A stretch of DNA of 64,000 nucleotides from Lithospermum erythrorhizon. Lineage: Eukaryota; Streptophyta; Magnoliopsida; Boraginales; Boraginaceae. Position 1 is the stretch's first letter; each line of letters begins with the position of its first letter. The position numbers were made by a program, and so were the translations under genes. The notes under the pieces were generated by a model, which ran no database searches, was not told the DNA's origin, and saw only the letters and a program-made list of their open reading frames with translations. The stretch is taken from contig JADFUC010002035.1 of assembly GCA_019722365.1 (NCBI GenBank), positions 1 to 64,000 of the forward strand, in the 5' to 3' direction. This document shows positions 37,590 through 54,400 of this stretch, one piece after another.

Positions 37590-40071
37590 ATGGTAACATA
37601 ACTATTTCTTCTTAGCTTTCTTTATTATTATCATAAGTAATATGATCTTGTTATCAAGTACGTACATACATCAAACAAACTTCATTTAATCAAATCATAT
37701 ATATAAACAATGTCGTTTTAATAAAATGTTAGCTCATTATTATCAAACACTCCAAACTGGTATGCCAAAGTGAACTATAGAATGGATACTTGTTATGTAT
37801 CATTTAGTCTCATCATTAAAGATCATATGTTGCTTAATAATACCGCATGTCTCTTTGTTTTCACATTTTATATAGCTCAGAGGCCTGCTACCACTTTTAT
37901 TTATCAATATGTCATCCAAGACTAGCAAATTTATGTAGATAGTGCTCAATAGTAATTCTAGTGGAGTAATATTTTTGTCAGCTTGAATCAGTTCATCAGA
38001 TAAGTAACTTGTTATCATTATTTATATTTACGTGCATTGCAATATACTCATTTGATTCATATTTTTCTTATACTGAACCTTGTGAAGTTCAAACTTCTGC
38101 ATATTACATGCTTACATAAACCACTGGGTTACTTGCAATGGTAATTACCGATCTTTTTTAGCAGATAATGGAAGAAGAAGGCAGGTTTGAAGCTGAGGTA
38201 GCAGAGGTGCAAGCATGGTGGAACACAGAAAGATTCAAGCTAACACGCCGCCCCTACTCGGCCCGCGACATCGTCTCCCTCCGGGGCCATCTCCGCCAGT
38301 CCTACGCCTCAAACGAATTGGCGAAAAAGCTCTGGAGGACTCTCAAAACCCACCAAGCCAATGGCACAGCATCAAGAACCTTTGGTGCACTAGATCCTGT
38401 TCAAGTTACCATGATGGCCAAACATTTGGACACTATTTATGTCTCTGGTTGGCAATGTTCATCAACACACACCTCCACCAATGAGCCTGGCCCTGATCTT
38501 GCTGATTATCCCTATGACACTGTTCCCAACAAAGTTGAGCATTTATTTTTTGCTCAGCAGTATCATGATAGGAAACAAAGAGAAGCAAGAATGAGTATGA
38601 GTAGGGAGGAAAGGGCTAAGACTCCTTTTTTTGATTACTTGAAGCCGATCATTGCTGATGGTGATACTGGTTTTGGCGGCGCCACAGCAACCGTCAAGCT
38701 CTGCAAGCTGTTTGTAGAGCGCGGCGCTGCTGGAGTGCATATAGAGGATCAGTCGTCGGTGACGAAGAAATGTGGACATATGGCTGGAAAAGTCCTAGTT
38801 GCTGTGAGTGAGCATATTAATAGGCTTGTTGCTGCAAGGTTGCAGTTTGACGTTATGGGGACTGAGACTGTTTTGGTGGCAAGAACAGATGCTGTTGCAG
38901 CTACTTTGATTCAAACAAATATTGATACTAGAGATCATCAATTTATTTTGGGTGTGACGAATCTGAACCTAAAAGGTAAAAGCTTAGCAACAATTCTTTC
39001 TGAGGGCATGGCCGCTAGAAAAGCAGGGGGACAGCTTCAGGCGTTGGAGGATAACTGGATTGCGGCTGCCCAACTGAAGACATTTTCTGAATGTGTTGTG
39101 GATGCAATCAACAGGTTGAATGTTGGGGAAGGTGAGAAACAGAGAAGACTTAATGAATGGATGAACTATTCAAGCTATGAGAAATGCTTGTCCAATGAGC
39201 AAGGTAGGGAAATTGCTGAGAGATTGGGAGTTGGAAATTTGTTTTTCGATTGGGATTTGCCAAGAACAAGGGAAGGCTTTTACCGGTTCAAGGGGTCGGT
39301 TGAGGCGGCCATTGTTCGTGGCTGGGCTTTTGCTCATCATGCAGACCTGATCTGGATGGAGACAGCTAGTCCTGATTTGGTGGAGTGCACTAAATTTGCT
39401 CAGGGGGTGAAATCCATGCAACCTGAGATAATGTTGGCTTACAATCTTTCGCCTTCATTCAATTGGGATGCATCAGGAATGAATGATGAACAAATGATGG
39501 ATTTCATCCCAGGGATTGCTAAGTTGGGGTATTGTTGGCAGTTCATCACTCTTGCTGGATTTCATGCCGATGCACTTATCGTTGATACGTTTGCTAAAGA
39601 TTACGCGAGACGTGGAATGTTGGCTTATGTGGAGAAGATCCAGAGGGAAGAAAGGAAGCATGGAGTTGATACTTTGGCTCATCAGAAATGGTCAGGGGCT
39701 AATTACTATGACAGGGTTCTTAGAACTGTCCAGGGAGGCATCACTTCCACTGCTGCCATGGGTAAAGGTAAAGAATATTCAGTCCGATCCTTTTATTTTT
39801 GAGCTACATTTTTTTTTTCTGAACATTGGATATATATATATCATCTCTCAAGAGATTCTAGCCAAAGCAGGTTAGAGGTGTCGGATAGTATGCCCTCTTA
39901 TTCCTGTGATAAGAGGGGCAAATTAACATTGGATACATAATAAGTGTAAATTGTAAACTGTTATTGGATGATGCAGGAGTGACTGAGGAGCAATTTCAGG
40001 ATACTTGGACAAGGACAGGGGCAACAAATATGGGAGATGGCACTCTTGTGATTGCAAAATCAAGAATGTGA
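37590..40071 (+). CDS. ICL: Isocitrate lyase, glyoxysomal
   Basis: ICL splits isocitrate into glyoxylate and succinate in the glyoxylate cycle, in glyoxysomes of oil-using seedlings. Coding exons are 37590-37592 (ATG ending exon 1), 38165-39767 and 39977-40071, with GT-AG introns 37593-38164 and 39768-39976; this gives 566 residues. The main exon starts ATA-ATG ([12 protein letters not shown]), as in other plant ICLs. Counting from the Met at 38168, the SGWQC motif is at 93-97, DGDTGFGG at 164-171 and the catalytic KKCGH at 200-204. The protein ends in SRM, the peroxisomal PTS1 signal. Exon 1 still reads SLSVPSM before the donor, but the family's upstream ATG is missing and a TAG lies in frame at 37554. 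Translation may therefore begin at 37590 or 38168, about ten residues late. The catalytic body is intact. Confidence 0.93.
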
Positions 40072-40158
40072 AGAAAAAGAAAAGTCATTTGCAATAATTA
40101 TAGCTTGTTTGAGGGGAGCATGAAGAATTCAACTTCTGTTTGTGGCATTTTTATCTAG

Positions 40159-40164
40159 AATAAA
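40159..40164 (+). terminator. Candidate poly(A) signal of isocitrate lyase
   Basis: AATAAA lies 88 bases after the ICL stop codon, in a T-rich 3' flank. This spacing fits a plant near-upstream polyadenylation element. Confidence 0.5.
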
Positions 40165-40199
40165 ATGTGAAGTAGTACTTCATAGTTCTATACTTCAAT

Positions 40200-42388
40200 A
40201 TATTATGCGTCATTTTGTTGTCATTTGTCCTTCCAACATCATACTTTCTGTTGATTTTCTATGAGTTATTATTATTGTTGTTGATCTATGTAAGCTAATT
40301 AATGAAGCCATTCCATGAAGAAGATTATTGGATATCGTTTGGGGATGTTACTGATCCTTCAGCTGCATTATAATTGTCATTTTATGAACAAGATGCAACA
40401 ATACTTCACTAATTTAATCCAACTTGATACTGAATGACAGTGTAGCATTTGGTGCAAGGCGTTGGGTCTATACTCTAAAGTCTGACCAACATCTCATTTA
40501 AAATATAACCAATGTAGCTCTTAAATTTTTGACAAAATGAACTTCACTAGGTATTTGCAATATATCCTCCATAGTATTGTTTGCCCTTAATCATTTGCTT
40601 GTTTGTCTTACTTTACATCTTAAAAATATGAATCTTATTCATACTCCTTCGCAATGGTCTATGGACAATGTCAATATGATTTTTAATAACTCCACATGCC
40701 TACTTCCTTCAAAAGCACATGCATATAAAAGAACTGCATAATCATTATCAACTTGAATGAAATGCCTATACCTGAAGAGGTCATCACATCGTCCAAGTCT
40801 CCTACCTACTTGTGCATCCCATGCTGAGGCCCTCACCATTAGATTTACAAACCTGTGGAAAAATATCTTTAATAGTAACATATCATATCTGATATCAAAA
40901 AGCAAAGAACATTGACTACTCATCGGATAGATTTCTTGAGGGGTGCACAAAATCGAAACCAGCCTGTCGACGAAAGCGGTCGAAAATAATAAAATTTTTT
41001 GGAACCGATGGGCAGAGTTCGGCGCAACTCTTAGGAACAGGCAGGATTTTTTCTGATTTCACCATTTAATCTTTTCAAGATTACGTAGTATTTGGTAGCC
41101 AGAAAGGAAAATTCGTTATTTAATTTTTAAGGTGAGATATATAGATTAGATTTACTTTGGACAATTTGAGATAAGAGCAATTTGGTAAAAACAAACTTAA
41201 CGAAATCGGGCAGACCGATTGGAACCGATAGAGATGGAGCTTTCGTCGGAGGCCCAGAACCAGTTAAGTTCGACCTTGAAACTTGACAGTAGGTTACGAT
41301 GAGGATGAACATATCAGTTGATTCAAACGAAAAAACAACCAAACGAAATGTTTAGATTTGGTTGGAAAAATGAGACAGTCAGAAATAGTGAAAAAAATCA
41401 AACCGACAAAATTAATCGGTTTCGGGTTTTAGCATAAACCCGAACTAACGGATTATATATATTTTCGATGCAAAATATTTACTATTTGTGATATTTTAGT
41501 TTATAACTATTTAGTTTGAAATAAATGATCTACTTGGTTTGAAATCTGTGATGCATTGAATGTCTGAACATCTATTAGCAGTCTAATGTTATTATGGATG
41601 TGTTAAGTTGTTTGAAGGTATATACATTATAGATGCATTGTGTTTGAAACGATCCCTTTAGGAAATCAACTAATGTATAAACAATTTGCTCGCCGACCGT
41701 CTATAGCTAATTATCTGCGTTTAGTGTATGTGGATTCACAGGTATATTATTTATTTGTATTTGAAATCACCAACTTTTTATATTATATTGTTACATAAAA
41801 CTAAAAGCAGACATATACGAACCCAGTTCTGCGACAAATTAATTTGAAATGGTTTGTGTAATATTATGAGCCGATTCTATCTTGTTCCTATAATTAACCC
41901 AAGCCGGCAAAGCATATAAGTTTCAGTTCTAATTTTAACTCAAAGCCAGGCTGAACAAAACATCCCTAATTAATTTTGAGATCTCTACAATTGATTATTA
42001 AGCATCTAAGACCTGTTGAACAAAACAATGAACAAATTTCTGTCACACACCTATAGTTTGCAAACTAAGTAACCCAACAACCTGTTCTGCACAATACTAA
42101 TGCCCATTACATGTAGAATGTGGAAAAATTGACAAAACAACTTATGATTCCAACTATACTGACTTGTCAAAACATCTTACGTTTAATATTTACAACCATT
42201 TTCAGATTAGATGAACGTTTCGGCGTTTCGCTCCTTGTCTTCCGCTTCATGCCTTCATGTTCAAAATAAGATATAGAGAGCAGAATTGAGCAGAACCTCA
42301 ATCGTGTGAGTTTAATCTGCCCATAAATCTAATGATGAACCTATTTGTCTTTGCCTATCTGAAACTCTGGATGAATTTGATTCTTAAC
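40200..42388. other. Intergenic region between convergent ICL and GLR
   Basis: No gene. Short minus-strand frames (40639-40950, 41127-41342) have no family. The part 41190-41460 holds repeated ACCGAT/GGAACCGATAG/AATCGGTTTCGGG pieces, probably a decayed repeat. Both neighbouring genes end here. Confidence 0.5.
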
Positions 42389-46593
<4,205 letters not shown>

Positions 46594-46799
46594 TACCTGC
46601 AAATAGTAGCTTAATTTTACAAGACATGATCCAAGATTATCCATATGATATTGTCCAAGCTTTATATATTCAAGGCGGGTGTCAAATATATAACTAATTT
46701 TGCAGGTATGTGGTGCAGCGAAGTCAACTTGCGCAATTAAATACTCCATAAGAATCACATGTAAAAACAAGAATTAGATGAGTATTTACCAACACTTAC

Positions 46800-47640
46800 C
46801 AAATTTAACTCATTTTTTTACCTTGATTTAGCTTGAGCGCAGTACAAGTTAACACATAAAAATGAGCAAAATACTCACTTCATTCCATTTTATAAGTCTA
46901 ATTTTCCTAAAATAGAAATTTCAATATTAATTTTCTTTTTTATGATTACGTGACTATGTAAGTGATAAATTAAAGAAAATATTATGATATGAGAGAAATT
47001 TAAATGATGGTTAAAATTTGGAAAGGATGTAATATATTAGATCTGTTTAAATAAAAAAAAACTCATTATTAAATAATACAAATTGTTACGGAGTATATTT
47101 TTTGCATCAAAGAACTTACTCCGTATAATTGAAGCCCCTCCCGGTCTATGATCCCACAACTAGATACCCCACATGCATTGAAATAATAAGGTACTCATAT
47201 AGGACAAGTTCAATCTAGACTCTGAGAGAGAGCTAAGACTATCTACAATGCTATGAAATTAATATTTTATTTTTTGATTTTAAATCTTTCAGCGTAAATT
47301 AACTACTCTCTTGTAATAATTCAGCAAAATCAAATTTTACGCACTTCTGATGGTGGTTGTTTAATAAAGTCAACCAGCCTCTTACATAGCTTTTATACAA
47401 TATTAGCATATACTTATTTTATATTTTTTATGATTAAATAATTATAAAAATTATCATTTATAATTAAATAGAATAATTAACAAGTTAATAAATTATTTTT
47501 GCTTCTTTTAAACGAAAATTATATAAATATTTATTTAAATAATTTTTATCTCATATATTTTTTAATTAATTTTTTATAAAATAAGAAAGCATAAGAATTG
47601 AAAATAATAAGCTATTAAAAGCGAAAAGTTACAAATAGTC
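46800..47640. other. AT-rich intergenic region upstream of GLR
   Basis: No gene. This is presumably the GLR 5' leader, intron and promoter. The first coding exon is preceded by TATTTGCAG, suggesting a 5'-UTR intron. An inverted pair of TACGGAGTA and TACTCCGTA lies near 47087-47126. Confidence 0.45.
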
Positions 47641-47799
47641 AAATGTAGTCTGATAAGCGAATCGCAGCGGTACAACTAATGAAATACAAATAACCATGGC
47701 AGTCTGATAGATCGGCGCTCATTCAGCCTTTATTAAGGCAATAATAAGACTGCTTAAAATATTTAATCAGAAGCGTTTCCAAACTTTGCGGCGCAATAT

Positions 47800-48560
47800 T
47801 TAGTAGATCCTCTTGTAATTAAGTGAGTAATACGTTTTGCATTCCTTGGTCCCGATCAACCTGCTTGCATGATTTCGCAATCCGAGGTATCCTCGGTCGA
47901 GAATGGTTGTGGTGTACGGACCAACACTCGCATTGATCATGTCGTTCGATGTTGAGCATCGTATCTCGTTCATCCTCGACAATCATATTATGTAATATGA
48001 TACATGATCTACGTGATGATAGCCAAATGGTTTATGTGCAATCTGGTGGGCTCACGAATGATTTTAAATCGAGGCTTAGGCGCTCGAATGCCGTTCAATG
48101 TCACTTACGACACTCACTCGCATTATTTTGCAAACAACTTATGGTTCACTCCCAGGAAGTCTAATTGATTTGGCCGAAAGTTGGATAAGAAGGAGGTAGG
48201 CTAAATCAATGAAGATAGTACGCCATATCGTAGGAGTCGTTGATTATGAAAGTTCACTCTTGGTGTATTTCCTTGTTGGCGTCATGTGGCTTAGCGGTGA
48301 CACATCACAAACGTTATATCATTGATGTGCGGACATCCGAAAAATGCATGCGAATCCGCAAATCATGAGAGGCAAGCGCCCGAGGTCGCCGGTGGTGGTT
48401 AAACATCACTACAGTAAATTGACCTTCCCAAGCGATGGGACAATTTTTTCATTCCCGATCACGTGCGATATTCTCCGTCATTCAGGAAACCTAAATGTCG
48501 GTAACATGCGGTATTCTTTCGCGAGGTCATCTTCGTTGGGGCTCTGTCTGGCTTTGCTTT
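47800..48560 (-). pseudogene. PIF/Harbinger transposase remnant
   Basis: Read on the minus strand across frameshifts, the order is PIAWEGQF (48415-48440), an FFG...NDI-like block near 48310-48345, SYDMAYYL near 48205-48245, YP..PTFG near 48175-48200, KLFAKQ near 48130, a RKDIER-like stretch, and IILHNMIVEDERD near 47960-48000. These are the conserved motifs of plant DDE_Tnp_4 (HARBI1/ALP1-like) transposases, which move PIF/Harbinger DNA elements with 3-bp target duplications. Many frame changes make it non-functional. Terminal inverted repeats were not found. Confidence 0.8.
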
Positions 48561-49255
48561 CATTACAATTGTATGATTCACTTTACAAAATCTCGTAACC
48601 TTTCCCGTATTTATGTCCTCACATTTTTGATATATTAAATACCCGCGTCGGCCGGGGAAGCGCCCATATGCTAACGTTAGGTACGTGGTACATTTGGCTA
48701 ATAGCGATATGCCTTCTTTTCACATAAATCAACTCTTTGGGTGAAGTATTTGTCAAAGATGTCAGGTTTGTACTATAAAATGTGAATTCTAGAAGTATTA
48801 AATTTGTACTCGTATAAAATGTGAAATAATTGTTATTACCCTGACAAGGGGTTTGTTGGTTGGTTTTGTAATGATGAGATTTGGCTATTTAAGAATCAGT
48901 CAAATTTATTTTTAAGATATATAAATATACAAGGCACATTCTTGTGATGCCTTTTGTCTTATACATTTTTAACTGAATGATGTCTTGAAATAGTTAGTTC
49001 TCTAAAAAGCACTTAAATTTATATTGGTGGGTGGGGCTAGTGTGTGACCACAATTTTGGGAAAGAAAAGCAAAGGGAATAAGGCAAATAGTCAATTTACA
49101 GTCTTGCATGGTGAGGAACGAATAATCCTTTGCTTGCCCAATATAGACTAATCCATATGACAATTCAATCTGATAGATTTTTTGAAGAGTACAAATGAGA
49201 TATATAGATGCCGGATACAAGCTAGTCCAAGTAAGAGATGATGCTAGTTACTTCT
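48561..49255. other. No gene seen
   Basis: AT-rich flank of the PIF/Harbinger remnant. Only one short frame (49002-49220 minus) with no recognisable family. Confidence 0.4.
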
Positions 49256-49257
49256 TA

Positions 49258-49430
49258 CCTCCTTTTTTCTAAGTGTCATTTAATTTAATTTTGCATAAAG
49301 TTTAATAAACATTTGAAATTCATTTCACAAATATAATTTTTTTTCCATTTTTTCTTAACTAATTTGATAAAATAAAACTGTAATTTTTTTTTATTATTTT
49401 AGGAAAATGATCCTTAAGAGATGAAGGGAG
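49258..49430. mobile_element. Stowaway-like MITE
   Basis: CCTCCTTTTTTCTAAGTGTC at the left pairs with the complement of the right end AGGATCATTTTCC...CTCCCTT (right end reads AAGAGATGAAGGGAG). TA flanks it at 49256-49257 and 49431-49432, the target duplication of Tc1/mariner-related Stowaway MITEs. About 173 bp, non-coding, AT-rich inside. Confidence 0.6.
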
Positions 49431-49432
49431 TA

Positions 49433-50585
49433 TATTAAACCTTTTAATATAGAAAGAAAGATATCAATTTATATATTAAGAAGGAAATACTCCGTAAGAA
49501 ACATTGGGGATGTTAAGATGTATTATTAGTGTGCGGTCCTTGTTATCATGTAAGACGTGAGTGGGTTATCATCAATCATTAAGTCATCATATACAGACTT
49601 CTTCTAGGATGGGTATGAAGGCGGCTTGGCTGATGATCAGATCTTTTCTGGACCTTATTATGATATTCTTGAACACATTCATTATTTCTATGATCCTAAT
49701 AATTTAACACTTGAAGAAGTCACTTAATATCCATCTTCGAAATAATTGATTGTTCAGAAAGCGTTTCTTACTCCCACATTTTAAACAAATCAATTTCTTT
49801 ATTTTTTAATGATCAAAATTAATCTACTTTATTATCTTAATAGAGGCACATAAATTTTTTACTAGAGTCAAAACTATCATGATCACTGAAAATTTTGGTG
49901 GACTACGTAAATGGGCGCAGGCTGATGGATAAGCCAGGGACAAAGCCCAACCTAATGCCATAAGGGGTGGCGTCAAAGGCTGAGTTATGAAGAAGAAGGC
50001 GTTAGTGAATACTTGACTAAAGAAGCTCAATAAAGAGGGGAGAATTATGAGGGATATTGGTCATGAATTATCAGCCTTCAATGAGTTACTACCCGGAATA
50101 GTAATGGAAGCGTCGAGAACTCGATAAAGGAATGCCCAGTCAAAACCGCATAATAAAAGGTAAATCATGAGACAAATCGAGTAAGTTGACACGATGCCGC
50201 AATCTGCCCATAAATTATACTCCTGAGAACTTGATTGGCCAGTGTCTGAGCCGAGGCCAGCCAGTGCTGTTTCTGACTTCTTAATTTGGATCGAGGCGTA
50301 TCAGCGCAACTTAGAGAACGTCATCCGGCTGCTACGGCGAACCGGGGCCGTCATTGGCGACCATAGTGGGAGACTTGCATTAGAAAGTCCTGACTTGCTT
50401 TTTTCATAGAAAGATGAATCGAATGGAGATGATAATCACCCTCGAGGATGAAGTAGTAAACTGAACAAATCAGCGGCTTAGGGCCGGAGGATGTCACATG
50501 AAATAATTAGAGGACCAATACGTATTGGAGTCCGGGAAGAACCTTTGAGAGGGCAGTTCGCGCCACCGGAGATGGAAGGAGGTTT
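49433..50585. other. No gene recognised
   Basis: AT-rich to 49860, then more GC-rich sequence (49900-50460) that may be part of a retroelement body. No motif could be read on either strand. Confidence 0.35.
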
Positions 50586-51900
50586 AATCTGAGGAGCTCC
50601 TTCTGAAAAAGGGCCTTTTGTCACGAAATCTTTATTCGTGACAAAAAGTGACTTTTTACCCCGATTTAGGTGGCATGTAGCGATGCGTTCTTTACAACTT
50701 TGGGAGTGATAAAAATATTTGGGGCAAAAAAGTCTTTTTAGCATGTAATCAAAGAGGGTGACAAACGATTCCATGACAATATGCTTTTTTACTACTATTT
50801 GTAATGGTGTGACAAAAGATTCTGGACTTAGATATATTATATTCAATTTATTTTAATTGACAGGTCATATTATTATTTTAATATATATGATGAAAAATTA
50901 TAAAAATAATATTATATAAATATTTCAAAGATGAACTCAAATTATATATCAAATTATTATTATCATTATTATTATAAAGAATAAAAAAATTTATGATCCA
51001 ATTTTAAAATGAACTATTTTCACATTGTATGAACTATTATATGTTTACAAACCGTCACCACTCCCTCGTTAATAATAAATAAAAAGTAAATCCGCCATAA
51101 ATCGTGACAATGGACATACTAGTATACTGATTAATGGCCACAATGATATGGGTTGTAGTGAAGTTGAGGATATTGATCGAGCTTTATGAAGAAACTTTAA
51201 TTTTTTTAAGTTGAAGAAATTTGGAAGTCTTTATGGGTACAATGAAAACTTAAACACATGTCTTATTTCACATTATGCGGAGATCGAGGTTATCCTTTTC
51301 TTTGTTTGAAGATTCTTCATTAGAAGATTTCTGTACTCAATTATCTGATGCAGCACTTTAGTTTGCACATAGTAAGGATATAATAAAGATAAAGATAGAG
51401 ATGAAGATGGATGGAAGATTAAAGTTTTTATTTTTATTTTAGTGTAATTTTGTAAATAGAGATATTTAATTGTGATGTATTTTGTAAATTAATTGAATAT
51501 ACATATACTGAATAATATAAATTATTTTCATTGACATTGAGTTATTTTACATTTATTTATATTTGGTGTAATAATAAGCTGTTATAAATATATAATAACA
51601 AACAAAATATATTTTCTTTTCCAGAAAAATATTTTTGATAAGATACTTTTTATTAAATGCGTGTCAAATTGTAACAAATATCATTTGTGACTCCATGCGT
51701 GTAACAAATGCATTTGTGACGTCATTGACCAAAAGCGACAAAACTTTTTCATGCCGCTGTGAGGCGTTACAAAGCTTTGCCATGGTTGTATCTACGCCCC
51801 AGCGTGTAGCGAATCACAAAAGACTTTTTTCCACGGATATCGGTCTTTGCCACTAATTGTCGAGGTATGACAAGCGAAGACTTTTGCTTGTAATTGGTTG
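50586..51900. mobile_element. CACTA-like element remnant
   Basis: The left end has CTCCTTCTGAAAAAGGGCC followed by TTTTGTCACG, resembling degraded CACTA termini. Both subterminal regions are packed with inverted and direct copies of GTGACAAA-type motifs (50620-50830, and ATTTGTGAC, GTAACAAATG and TGACAAG at 51660-51890). The centre is AT-rich and codes for nothing recognisable. Subterminal transposase-binding repeats of this kind characterise En/Spm (CACTA) elements. The exact CACTA ends and 3-bp duplication are not visible. Confidence 0.45.
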
Positions 51901-54400
51901 ACGGATCAAATTGTAATGTCATGGATCGACTCGAGATCGGCTCTCCCAAACCAAGGAGAGATTTAGCGATGTCATCATTAAATGCGGAGGAAACTTAGCA
52001 CATATACCCAGTTGGTGAAACGATTAGCTTCCTTGGGACAAAATTCACTAAATTTCGGTATTGACTTCAATGTACATTCTGCGAGAAAGGAGGTAGAGGC
52101 CACTTACCGAAATGACAGAGGGCTAATAGATTTAGCGTAGCCACATCCCCGGACATGAATTGCTGACTAAGCCTATGGGCATGGGCTTCCATCTTTAAGC
52201 AAATTCTGGAAAGGCGGATCCGGGAGACACATTGCGAATTTCAATCTCGGATATCGTTCTAACGTGTCCCTCAGTAGATTCAATGAAACTTTTCCATCCA
52301 GTCTTGGAGACACCTTTCAGAAATGGTTCAACCCAGGCTGCCGGAAGGGTGTATAACCTCTTTTGAGGTTTAAAAGCAGTATACCAGGCCCGATGTAGGA
52401 AGGGTCCGGCCCGAGATGGGATAGCTCATGACCATCGGGCAAAGGAGAATGAGCGATCTCCTCCTTCAAGATCTGTTCCAAAGCGAGTTCAGCTTGTCAC
52501 AGGATTCAGACTAGAAGATAGTTGCGATAGCCGTGAGGTTAAGGTTAAGAAAGTTTAAAGAGTCCGCTTCTAAGAAGAGACACTGGGAAAGCTTGGAGGA
52601 GGTCCGCCGGCATGCGCTGGAAGGGTGGCGTCATACCGAGGCGGAGGAGAGATTTAGGAGTGCGCTAGATGGGCGTATCTGAGCCGAGATATATATGTCG
52701 TCATTTCTGGGAAGCATACGAGTTAGAGACCTATATTTCTCGAGAGGATTTTTAAGGATTAGGTGCCCCATTAAGGCTCTAAGGCAATCACCCGGTCGCG
52801 AATTTTGAAGTGGGGGGGAATCTTGGATACGAGAACTACGTGGATATCTTGTTCATGGGCCTTTATACTTAAAGCTAGGGATGGTACAGGTCTGGTCCGT
52901 CGGTAGCCACCCATGAGTGGGGTTTAAAGGTGATGTGTTGTTTTACTAGGTGTTGCGAAGCCTTATGGTAATCATGGGGAAGCATCATGACGAGGCCACG
53001 AAGATGGTGGGAATTTACCATTGTGGACATGAGCGAGCGAGCCTATAAACGACATAATTGGCCGACTGACATTATCAAATTAAAGGGCAGTGAATATAAC
53101 TGAATTCATCTAAAGATGAGTTCCCGATCCGATATGGGACGGAGGATCCAAAGGCAGCCATAAGAGGCTGAGGATTACTTAGCCTCCCACTAAGCATCGG
53201 AGATACCAGGATTTGGGTGTACGTCGAGGAAGTAGGAGAGCCTGGGACCGGAACATACATGCACTTGCGGGGTTCAGGAGAGGTGGATAAGTTGCTAGAG
53301 GGAGTTGCTAATTCCCAGGCTGGTAGCGATGTGGTGTTAGTGCTGACCGCGGGACTTGGTGGATGTGCACAAAACTTCCATCGGCATAGAACAAGCATCC
53401 AAAGGATTGTTACATACTTGGCTTATTGATGATGCAATTGGATTCAGCGCTATACTTCTTGGATCTTGAATATAAAGAAAGGAAAGCGACAGAAGACTTA
53501 AATTTCATAGCTGATATGGCATCTCATTGAAGTGATGGTCTTTGGTTTGAAATCTGAGGGGAGCCACACGTGGATAGTCAAATAAGTGTTCTCACTCATA
53601 TTGGCGAATATTTAGATTCACGTGGATAACATGCTGCATCCAGGCCCAGGAGGTGAGATCATGAAGCAATCTCGGAAAGCTTGAGGGCAAGGAGGAACAA
53701 GTTAAGGCTCGGGATAAATGCGTCTTCGGGGTAGCGTCGGGGAGAGTTGTAGCTACATGATCGTCTAAGAATAGAACCTAACAGGACAAAGATCACAGCG
53801 GTTCGGTATCTGAGCCCCAGAGACCCGAAGGAGGCATAGCGCCTCAGGGAAGAATTGCGGCCTTGACTAGGTTCGTATCCCGGAGTTGGGAATGGGCTTA
53901 CGCTTAACACAAGGCTATCAAGAAGGGGAAAGAGTTTGGGAAGTGGACCCGGATCGTAGGCAATCTTCGAGGGCACCAACTGACCACCTCGATCACCTCA
54001 TTGTTAGCCCGGCCGATAAATCGAGAGATATCACAGCATATTGTATTTAGCGTCTGGAGTTCGCACTTAAAGTATCCACGATAGCGGAGGCCAAGATCGC
54101 GCTCCCCAGTATACTCGTCGGCTTAACAAAGTCATGAGGGGGCCGAGGCAATTATGCCCAGCGGAGAAAGGCTGGTGCCGCCCTGCATAGTAGTTACCCG
54201 CTCGAACGCACTTTGGCTTCGCCCGATTGATGTAGTCGCGGATAGCCGCCGAGAAAATCTTGAAGAACCCAGCAGTCCGGTCGGGTGTTAAGTAGGCCGG
54301 TGAGCTTAGTGAGTTTGACATGCGGTAGAGCCGAGGATAAGTAGCGAGCTCGGGCCCTAGCCGAGCTTCGTGGTAGAATCGCCCGATTAATAACGCGACC
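51901..54400 (-). mobile_element. GC-rich degraded LTR-retrotransposon body
   Basis: It is markedly more GC-rich than the surroundings. Reading the minus strand, a KAHEQDIHVVL segment near 52840-52870 resembles the EEH..HL..VL stretch of Ty3-gypsy RT, but the rest is too broken to assign. It lies directly downstream, in minus-strand order, of the reversed LTR at 54400-56150, as an internal region would. Open frames at 53075-53398, 53659-53979 and 54067-54417 (minus) have no recognisable domain. Confidence 0.35.

Noticed and set aside
38168..39802. A single 544-residue ICL frame ending ...[11 protein letters not shown]
   Set aside because: The last 12 residues are intron. A GT donor at 39768 and AG at 39976 join to GVTEEQ...SRM, the normal family end.
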